From Caenorhabditis elegans (Eukaryota; Nematoda; Chromadorea; Rhabditida; Rhabditidae), in the NCBI RefSeq assembly GCF_000002985.6, contig NC_003282.8, positions 186,001 through 250,000 of the forward strand: a stretch of 64,000 bases of DNA, written 5' to 3'. The position numbers and the translations under genes were made by a program. Below the pieces are notes generated by a model. That model saw only the letters and a program-made list of their open reading frames with translations, ran no database searches and was not told the DNA's origin. Every line of letters starts with the position of its first letter. Position 1 is the first letter of the stretch. Shown here piece after piece: positions 32,567 through 42,400 of the stretch.

Positions 32567-34769
32567 ATGAAGCTCGGAGACACCGTTCCAAATTTTACAT
32601 TCGAAACGGATCTTCGCAAAAATCAAACTTTGCACAACTACATTGGAGAACAGTGAGTTTGGAGAAAAAATTGTTAATTTGGTTGTACTTTATTGGATAG
32701 TTTGAGTTAATTTGAAAGGATTTTGAAAAAACAAATTTTTTTGGAAATTTTGAAAAAAAATGAAAAATTGAGTTAAAGGTGGTGTAGCCGGATTTTTTTA
32801 AATTGCTTTATTAGACTCAAAATTGTCTGAAAACAAGGAATTTCGTTATGAAATTTCATGAAAATTTCTCAAAAAAAAAATTAAGACGGCTCAAAAATGG
32901 CCTAAAATTAGTTAAAATTAGAAATTTGACCTACTTTTCAATGTCGCCTTTACTCAAAATTTGACGATGATTTCAAAAAAAATTGGTTCCAGCCGCTTCG
33001 ACATTGACAAGTCGGTCAAATTTTCGATTTTAACTAATTTTAGGCTAGTTTTTAAGCCGTCATAACTTTTTTTTGAGAAGTTTTCAAGAAGTTTCATGTT
33101 GAAATTTGGCGTTTTCAGACAATTTTGAGTCTAGTAAAGAAATAAATAAAAATTCGACTACTCCACCTTTAATAACATCTATTTTCCAAAAAAATATGGA
33201 TTTTTTTTTTCTAAAAAATTAACGATTTACTATATAAAAAATGTTAAAAACATTTCGAAATTTTTTTTTTCAAAAGTTACATTTTCAGGTGAATTTAAAT
33301 ATTTTAAAAAAGTCCTGAATAATTTTCGCAAAAAGTTGAAAAAACACATTTAAAAAGTATTTCAGAATTTTTATAATTTTTTTTTGCAAAAATCTACTTT
33401 TTCACTTTAAAATTCTTTTATTAAAAAAATAAATTCCAATCCAAAACGATCCAATTTTCAGATGGCTGATGCTGTTCAGTCACCCGGCCGACTTTACGCC
33501 CGTCTGCACTACAGAACTCGCCGAGCTCGTCAAATTGGCTCCCGAATTCCGCAAACGCCATGTTCAGATCCTTGCGATCAGTATCGATTCATCAGAAACT
33601 CATCGTGATTGGGCAAAAGACATTAATTCGGTGGCACAATTGAGCAATTGCGGAAGCCATTTGCCATTTGAAATCATCGCCGACACGGATCGATCGATTT
33701 GTACAGAACTCGGAATGATTGATCCGGATGAGATGAATTCGGAGGGAATCTGTCTTTCGGCTCGTGCTGTGATGCTTTTTGGACCTGATAAGAAGCTCAA
33801 ATCGAAGATTCTCTATCCGGCTACGTTCGGCAGAAATTTTGTGTGAGTGAGAAGATTTCGAGGGGAGAGAATTCAAGTTTTCAGACATTTCTGGATCTCA
33901 AAAATTCACAGAATTCGAATAATCAATAGATTTTTGTTGAAATTTGAATTCTAAAAAAAACTATTTTTGCTTTTTTTGCAAGTAGATTTTTGCAAGCCTC
34001 CTGAAACAAAAAAATTGAAAAAGCTAAATTTTCCACAATTTTCGAATGACTCCGTTTTTTTTAAAACTGTTTGCCAAACTACACGTGGTGTCAGAGTATC
34101 TCATTTTGGATTGATCTACGTTGATCTACAAAAAATGCGGGAGAAGAGACGCAGAGTTTTTAACTGATTTCGTATGATTAAGAACGTGCTGACGTCACTT
34201 TTTTTTGGGCAAAAAATTCCGGCATTTTTTGTAGATCAAACCGTGATGCACGGATTTCTGGCTTCCCTTATAAATCGAAATGGCAGAGTTGGCCGAACTA
34301 GGCCATTTTGGGTCGGAGAGATTTTGTGTAGATTTACGGAGCGCGAAAATTCAATGAGAAAGGCCAGAACCCAGTGGTAATGGGACAGCCTGACACCACG
34401 TGAAACTAGAAAATTCAATAAATGAATTCACGAACAAAGTCGAATTACATATTTTTAGACTGAAAAACTAGAAAAAATATTTAGAATTATCAATTTTCCA
34501 GTCATTAGCCTTGGCGCCTAAAATTCCCCATAATTTCCAGCGAAATTCTCCGCATGGTCGACGGTGTTCAACTCGGCACAAAGGCTCCAGTGGCAACTCC
34601 GGCTAACTGGATTGCCGGTGACAATGTCATCGCTCAACCATCTCTGAGTCAAGAGAGAGTTATTCAGGAGCTTTGTGGTGGAGATCCAGACAAATGCAAG
34701 ACGGTTCCGTTGCCGAGTGGAAAGAGTTATCTACGTGTCATCGAGGGAGACGCTTACTTGCAGAATTGA
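32567..34769 (+). CDS. prdx-6: 1-Cys peroxiredoxin 6
   Basis: Exons 32567-32652, 33462-33842 and 34541-34769 encode 231 residues. The peroxidatic motif FSHPADFTPVCTTELAE places the active cysteine at Cys44 with His36 nearby. SIDSSETHRDWAKDIN, FGPDKKLKSKILYPAT and GRNFVEILRM complete the Prdx6 type, and the long C-terminal domain is typical of the 1-Cys class. The enzyme reduces H2O2, organic and phospholipid hydroperoxides. In mammals it also has a lipase site with Ser in GDSWG; here the aligned residues 27-31 are GEQWL, so that serine is absent. Intron 1 is largely a shortened TTTAAA palindrome, and intron 2 holds a nested pair of MITEs. Confidence 0.95.
32773..33172. mobile_element. Internally deleted TTTAAA-type palindrome, prdx-6 intron 1
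   Basis: Ends TTAAAGGTGGTGTAGCCGG and CGACTACTCCACCTTTAA; about 400 bp against roughly 575 bp for the other two members. The central CGCCGTCCATCG hinge is missing. Confidence 0.75.
34082..34402. mobile_element. Palindromic MITE, 6-bp TSD AAACTA, prdx-6 intron 2
   Basis: A perfect 13-bp terminal repeat, CACGTGGTGTCAG and its complement, is flanked by exact AAACTA at 34076-34081 and 34403-34408. Same family as 625-804 and 2706-2905. It contains a second element at 34249-34376. Confidence 0.88.
34249..34376. mobile_element. 128-bp MITE nested in the 34082 element
   Basis: The ends are CACGGATTTCTGGC and the complement-like GGCCAGAACCCAGTG. The flanks GTGATG (34243-34248) and GTAATG (34377-34382) differ by one base, fitting a 6-bp duplication. 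Removing it leaves the outer family's usual right-arm sequence ACCGTAATGGGACAGC. The longer relative is at 41555-42512. Confidence 0.75.
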
Positions 34770-34974
34770 TATTTTATTTAAATATGTGTTACTTTTTGTT
34801 GGTTGCCTGGTTTTAATGTTGAATTTTTCCAATTTTATAAATCAATTATGTTGTTTTATTTCTGAAAAAGCAACTCGATTTTGAGTGAGGCTCTGGAATT
34901 TCGGGAATTTTATAGTTAACAGTTTTACAAAAATGCAAAAATGGTTTTTCACAATTTAATCCGAACTGTAATTT

Positions 34975-35130
34975 TCAAACTCCAGCTGTTTCCATTTTGT
35001 GTTTCTTCCTTCTCGTCGAAGATGTGAATTTCAGAAAATGTGTTGATATGGATGAGAACATTACGTCCGAGTTGAGATCTTCTGGAACAAAATCATTTTT
35101 TGACGTAAATTCCTTAACAGTAAAAGTACA
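34975..35130 (-). other. Exon-like open segment, unassigned
   Basis: On the minus strand an open frame ends NSDVMFSSISTHFLKFTSST and a basic tail at a stop at 34975. It is not repeat sequence, unlike almost everything else here, and its base composition is exon-like. No start, splice partner or family match can be seen. It lies between the prdx-6 3' end and the tandem array. It could be a pseudogene remnant or chance. Confidence 0.2.
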
Positions 35131-35194
35131 ACAATCCTCTGTCTGTACATAGAAGTACAGTACCCTTCTACAGTAACCATACTTTCTCTTTTTC

Positions 35195-38100
35195 CAATTT
35201 CCCGTAGTTTCGAACGTTTTCAGAAAAATTATTTTTTTTGCCCAAAAAAAAAGTACAGTCATTAGATGGCTGAAAAAAATTTGGGCAAAAATAAAAAGTG
35301 GTCTAATTTTGTTGAAGACGGGTAATTCATATATGGAGAATTCAGAAAATCTAGGTTTAACCCATCAAAAACTATTAAAAAGTGGCAAAAATGACAATTT
35401 ATGACAAAAAAGCACAATTTTGAAACTCCTCTAAAATAGGCAATTTTGTAGTTAGAGGGCTCAAAATTGATCTGAGAACACTAAAAAACTGCCCTTTTCC
35501 AATTTCCCGTAGTTTCGAACGTTTTCAGAAAAATTATTTTTTTTGCCCAAAAAAAAAAGTACAGTCTGATGGCTGAAAAAAATTTGGGCAAAAATAAAAA
35601 GTGGTCTAATTTTGTTGAAGACGGGTAATTCATATATGGAGAATTCAGAAAATCTAGGTTTAACCCATCAAAAACTATTAAAAAGTGGCAAAAATGACAA
35701 TTTATGACAAAAAAGCACAATTTTGAAACTCCTCTAAAATAGGCAATTTTGTAGTTAGAGGGCTCAAAATTGATCTGAGAACACTAAAAAACTGCCCTTT
35801 TCCAATTTCCCGTAGTTTCGAACGTTTTCAGAAAAATTATTTTTTTTGCCCAAAAAAAAAAAGTACAGTCATTAGATGGCTGAAAAAAATTTGGGCAAAA
35901 ATAAAAAGTGGTCTAATTTTGTTGAAGACGGGTAATTCATATATGGAGAATTCAGAAAATCTAGGTTTAACCCATCAAAAACTATTAAAAAGTGGCAAAA
36001 ATGACAATTTATGACAAAAAAGCACAATTTTGAAACTTCTCTAAAATAGGCAATTTTGTAGTTAGAGGGCTCAAAATTGATCTGAGAACACTAAAAAACT
36101 GCCCTTTTCTAATTTCCCGTAGTTTCGAACGTTTTCAGAAAAATTATTTTTTTTGCCCAAAAAAAAAGTACAGTCATTAGATGGCTGAAAAAAATTTGGG
36201 CAAAAATAAAAAGTGGTCTAATTTTGTTGAAGACGGGTAATTCATATATGGAGAATTCAGAAAATCTAGGTTTAACCCATCAAAAACTATTAAAAAGTGG
36301 CAAAAATGACAATTTATGACAAAAAAGCACAATTTTGAAACTCCTCTAAAATAGGCAATTTTGTAGTTAGAGGACTCAAAATTGATCTGAGAACCCTAAA
36401 AAATTGCCCTTTTCTAACTTTCCGTAGTTTCGAACGTTTTCAGAAAAATTATTTTTTTTGCCCAAAAAAAAAAAAGTACAGTCATTAGATGGCTGAAAAA
36501 AATTTGGGCAAAAATAAAAAGTGGTCTAATTTTGTTGAAAACAGGTAACTCATATATGGAGAATTCAGAAAATCTAGGTTTAACCCATCAAAAACTATTA
36601 AAAAGTGGCAAAAATGACAATTTATGACAAAAAAGCACAATTTTGAAACTCCTCTAAAATAGGCAATTTTGTAGTTAGAGGACTCAAAATTGATCTGAGA
36701 ACCCTAAAAAATTGCCCTTTTCTAACTTTCCGTAGTTTCGAACGTTTTCAGAAAAATTATTTTTTTTGCCCAAAAAAAAAAAAGTACAGTCATTAGATGG
36801 CTGAAAAAAATTTGGGCAAAAATAAAAAGTGGTCTAATTTTGTTGAAAACAGGTAACTCATATATGGAGAATTCAGAAAATCTAGGTTTAACCCATCAAA
36901 AACTATTAAAAAGTGGCAAAAATGACAATTTATGACAAAAAAGCACAATTTTGAAACTCCTCTAAAATAGGCAATTTTGTAGTTAGAGGACTCAAAATTG
37001 ATCTGAGAACCCTAAAAAATTGCCCTTTTCTAACTTTCCGTAGTTTCGAACGTTTTCAGAAAAATTATTTTTTTTGCCCAAAAAAAAAAAGTACAGTCAT
37101 TAGATGGCTGAAAAAAATTTGGGCAAAAATAAAAAGTGGTCTAATTTTGTTGAAAACAGGTAACTCATATATGGAGAATTCAGAAAATCTAGGTTTAACC
37201 CATCAGAAACTATTAAAAAGTGGCAAAAATGACAATTTATGGCAAAAATGCACAATTTTGAAACTCCTCGAAAATGGGCAATTTTGTAGTAAGAGAACTC
37301 AAAATTGATCTGAGAACCCTAAAAAATTGCCCTTTTCTAATTTCCCGTAGTTTCGAACGTTTTCAGAAAAATCATTTTTTTTGCCCAAAAAAAAAAAGTA
37401 CAGTCATTAGATGGCTGAAAAAAATTTGGGCAAAAATAAAAAGTGGTCTAATTTTGTTGAAGACGGGTAATTCATATATGGAGAATTCAGAAAATCTAGG
37501 TTTAACCCATCAAAAACTATTAAAAAGTGGCAAAAATGACAATTTATGACAAAAATGCACAATTTTGAAACTCCTCTAAAATGGGCAATTTTGTAGTAAG
37601 AGAACTCAAAATTGATCTGAGAACCCTAAAAAATTGCCCTTTTCTAATTTCCCGTAGTTTCGAACGTTTTCAGAAAAATTATTTTTTTTGCCCAAAAAAA
37701 AAAAGTACAGTCATTAGATGGCTGAAAAAAATTTGGGCAAAAATAAAAAGTGGTCTAATTTTGTTGAAAACAGGTAACTCATATATGGAGAATTCAGAAA
37801 ATCTAGGTTTAACCCATCAAAAACTATTAAAAAGTGGCAAAAATGACAATTTATGACAAAAAAGCACAATTTTGAAACTCCTCTAAAATAGGCAATTTTG
37901 TAGTTAGAGGACTCAAAATTGATCTGAGAACCCTAAAAAATTGCCCTTTTCTAACTTTCCGTAGTTTCGAACGTTTTCAGAAAAATTATTTTTTTTGCCC
38001 AAAAAAAAAAAAGTACAGTCATTAGATGGCTGAAAAAAATTTGGGCAAAAATAAAAAGTGGTCTAATTTTGTTGAAAACAGGTAACTCATATATGGAGAA

Positions 38101-39330
38101 TTCAGAAAATCTAGGTTTAACCCATCAGAAACTATTAAAAAGTGGCAAAAATGACAATTTATGGCAAAAATGCACAATTTTGAAACTCCTCTAAAATAGG
38201 CAATTTTGTAGTTAGAGGACTCAAAATTGATCTGAGAACCCTAAAAAATTGCCCTTTTCTAACTTTCCGTAGTTTCGAACGTTTTCAGAAAAATTATTTT
38301 TTTTGCCCAAAAAAAAAAAGTACAGTCATTAGATGGCTGAAAAAAATTTGGGCAAAAATAAAAAGTGGTCTAATTTTGTTGAAAACAGGTAACTCATATA
38401 TGGAGAATTCAGAAAATCTAGGTTTAACCCATCAAAAACTATTAAAAAGTGGCAAAAATGACAATTTATGGCAAAAATGCACAATTTTGAAACTCCTCGA
38501 AAATGGGCAATTTTGTAGTAAGAGAACTCAAAATTGATCTGAGAACATTAAAAAATTGCCCTTTTCTAATTTCCCGTAGTTTCGAACGTTTTCAGAAAAA
38601 TCATTTTTTTTGCCCAAAAAAAAAAGTACAGTCATTAGATGGCTGAAAAAAATTTGGGCAAAAATAAAAAGTGGTCTAATTTTGTTGAAGACGGGTAATT
38701 CATATATGGAGAATTCAGAAAATCTAGGTTTAACCCATCAAAAACTATTAAAAAGTGGCAAAAATGACAATTTATGACAAAAATGCACAATTTTGAAACT
38801 CCTCTAAAATGGGCAATTTTGTAGTAAGAGAACTCAAAATTGATCTGAGAACACTAAAAAATTGCCCTTTTCTAATTTCCCGTAGTTTCGAACGTTTTCA
38901 GAAAAATTATTTTTTTTGCCCAAAAAAAAAAGGACAGTCTGATGGCTGAAAAAAATTTGGGCAAAAATAAAAAGTGGTCTAATTTTGTTGAAAACAGGTA
39001 ATTCATATATGGAGAATTCAGAAAATCTAGGTTTAACCCATCAAAAACTATTAAAAAGTGGCAAAAATGCACAATTTTGAAACTCCTCTAAAATGGGCAA
39101 TTTTGTAGTTAGAGGACTCAAAATTGATCTGAGAACACTAAAAAAATTGCCCTTTTCTAATTTCCCGTAGTTTCGAACGTTTTCAGAAAAATTATTTTTT
39201 TTGCCCAAAAAAAAAAAGAACAGTCATTAGATGGCTGAAAAAAATTTGGGCAAAAATAAAAAGTGGTCTAAATTTGTTGAAAACGGGTAATTCATGTATG
39301 CTGAATTCAGAAAATCTAGGTTCAAACCCA
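35195..39330. repeat. Tandem array of ~307-bp unit, 14 copies
   Basis: The landmark GTTTCGAACGTTTTCAGAAA occurs 14 times at intervals of about 303-309 bases, the last shortened by a deletion near 39070. Units differ by diagnostic changes: GAAGACGGGTAATTC (copies 1-4, 8, 12) versus GAAAACAGGTAACTC (5-7, 9-11), and copies 2 and 13 lack ATTAG in the CAGTCATTAGATGG block. The pattern shows block duplication and homogenisation. Each unit has a run of 8-12 A after TTTGCCC. It lies between the convergent 3' ends of prdx-6 and gtf-2H1; ORFs of about 91 codons inside it recur with the unit and are not genes. Confidence 0.95.
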
Positions 39331-39480
39331 CCCTGTACCAATTCTTAGCCTCCCCAAATATTGTAATGTGCTTCTTTTTTCTTTTTTTTTTCTGCAAAAA
39401 TGCCAAAAATTAATTCTTTCCCAAAAAAAAGAAAGAAAAAAATCAATATCAAATTCATTCACAATTAAAAATTAAGAGAT

Positions 39481-42400
39481 TCATTTCATTTTCTTCATTT
39501 CATAAGCTTCAAACTTGTCCACGGCGAGATCAATCATTTGAATACAATGTGTGAGATTCTCCTTACTGATATCACTGTTTCTAATATCATCTCGATATTT
39601 GCTCAATGTGCCAGCCATTCGATTGAGCTTTTCCTCTGAAGCCTTGTCGATCGGTGGGAATGACTTCCAGAATTGTCGGCAAATCTCACGAACCGCACTG
39701 TGAACATCTCGAACTTTTGCCAAATCCCCAGCACTTTGACACCAATTCTCTGGTGGTGGAACTTCATTATTATCCGTTTCCATAGCTTCTTCCATTTCCC
39801 AAGTCTCCATTTCTTGTTGATCCAAAAGCATTTCATTTCGATGAAGAATATCTTCAACTGAACTATTTTGGAAATAATCTGTCACTAGAGCCTTGTATCT
39901 TGTCATATCTGGCTTTGAATACTTGGCTTGTGATGCTTTTGCTGATGAACTGATTCGGACTATTTGAACTTCATCTTCAGCTTCTTTTGTGGCGAGATCT
40001 TCAGATTCCAGGCGGGTCTCGGTTTCGGCAACCAGTCTCTGAAGAAAATTGTTAACATGAAAAAAACCTAGTTATTTCTAATTGCAAAAAAAAAATTTTT
40101 TTTTTTTTTTGCAAAAATTGTAAAGTTTTTTTTTTTGAAAAAAAATGCAAAAAATTAGTTTTTCTCCAAAAATTTGCGCAAAATTTTCTTTTCTGCAAAA
40201 ATGATTCGAAAAGTCAAAAAATATATAATTTAATTTTTTGATTTTCCAAAAAACCTTATTTTTTTCAAAATTTATTCGAAAAATTGCACAAAATTAAGTT
40301 TTTCTCCTAAAATTGCAAAATTTTCAAAAATTGAATTTTTCACAAAAATTTAGTATTCCTTTTCGATTTTCTTATGTCTTTTCGGAAAAAATTTCAAATA
40401 CTCAATAATTTTTTCATTAATTTTCTCCGCAAAATCCTTGGCGGCTAAAACGAAAAATGTTTTTATGAAGAAAAACAATTGCCACAAACTTCCATTAAGT
40501 GGGCGGAGCCTAGTTGGCCACGCCCCTTCAATGGGTGCATTTTTCATTGGAAAAACTTTTTCAAAATTAATATAAAGATTCTGAAAATCTTCAAATTGAA
40601 AAATTTGTTATATTTTCAGAAAGAAAAAATGGTGAACTGAACCACGAACATCAAGAACTCCGAATCCCTTTTTTTGATTTGCAGCAGCTGAAGTTGTTGG
40701 AGCTGCTTCACCGGAACGCCAAGAAGTCGCAAGAATCTTTTCTGATAGATAATTGCATCGTTTGATTAGTGTAGTTTTTGCTGATTTCTGTTGAGATTCC
40801 GATTTCTGGAAACAGTTAAATTAATTTCTAATTTCAAAAAAAAATTAAAGAAAACTGATTTTTTTTTTCGAATTTCACGATTTTCCAGGTTCTTCCAGTT
40901 AAAAAAAAAATTATTTTGGAAAAGCTTTTTGAAACAAATTTCAGCTATCAAAAATATTGAAAATTAATGCTTTTTGGTTAAAAAAATTCAAAGAAATTCA
41001 AAAATTCAACAAAAAAAATTAGAGTTTTTGGTTTTTTTTTTCAAACCAGGGGTGTGCGGCAAATCTCAAAATTTGCCGTGTTCGGCGAATTCGGCAAATT
41101 TAGACACTTTTTGATGTTTTTTGGAGCACCAAAACTACTAAATTCTGAAAAAAAAATTAGGTTTCTGAATAAGCTCCGCGTGCTTAAACATAAAATTAAT
41201 TCAATTTTGTGCAATTTAAGTTTTGAGGACAAAATCAATCGTTTAGGTCAAAATTGTATTGTCAAATTTTTGATATGTGCGGCAAATTTCGAAATTTGCC
41301 GAGCAAATTCGGCAAATTTGCCGCACACCCCTGGTTCAAACCTTTTCCAATGTTAAGGAGCTTGAATTTTCTTTTTAATTTGAAAAAAAAAAAATATTCT
41401 CAAAAAGTCGACATTTTCCCAGATTCGGTAAATAGGTAAAATTTCAGATTTTTTTTCACGAAAATTTTCAAATATGACATGTTTATACTTATGGGTTCTT
41501 TAAGTAGTGTCGGAAAATTTTTGAAAAAGTGTAGAATAATTCCGTCACAAGTGTCACGGAATTCTGGCTTCCCTCATAAATCGAAATGGCAGAGTTCGCC
41601 GAACTAGGGTATTTTGGGTCGGAGACAGGGGTGAGCGGCAATCGGCGATCGGCGATTTTTCGGCGATCGGCGATCGCCGATTGCCGATAAGAAAAATAGA
41701 ACTCGGCGATCGGCGATCGCCGATCGCCGATGAAATTTTATAGCCCAAGATAGGCCCCTCTGAAGAAGGAAAAAGGTATATTTTCGGACTATTTTTCACT
41801 ACTTTTCGAATTTTAAGGTATCAAGGAGTGCTTTTCGTTGCCTAATATTCCTGTTTTTATAAAAAATTATTTGAAAGAGCTCTTAAAATTAGGATTTTAA
41901 AATTGAAAAAATTAGACGCACACTGATCGGCAATCGGCAATCGGCGATCGCCGATTTTTTTTTTGGCAATTTGTGATCGCCGATCGCCGAAAAAAAAATT
42001 CCATCGGCGATCGGCGATCGCCGATCGCCGATTTTTTTGGGCGGCTGCTCAGCCCTGGTCGGAGAGATTTTGTGTAGATTTACGGCGCGTTGCGTGTCGC
42101 GTCGCGTCGCGGCTCGTTTTTTGTTGTAAAACTGATGTATTTGCCCGTGTGAGACCCGAAGAACTCGGGGGATGTCCAATTGGGGGGATTACCAACTCGG
42201 GGCATTGGCCCCGCCCACAGAACCGTGGCTTGCAATACGCCCATTTCTGCAACTGCCGCACGGTTTTAAAATCATTTTTTCTTGTTGATCCTCGCTCTAT
42301 TGATAAAAATACAGTTTTAAAACCGTGCGGCAGTTGCAGAAATGGGCGTATTGCAAGCCACGGTTCCCCCGAGTTGGTAATCCCCCAATTGGACATCCCC

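Noticed and set aside
37274..37856. Two near-identical 91-codon ORFs
   Set aside because: They recur with the ~307-bp tandem unit and are broken in most copies.
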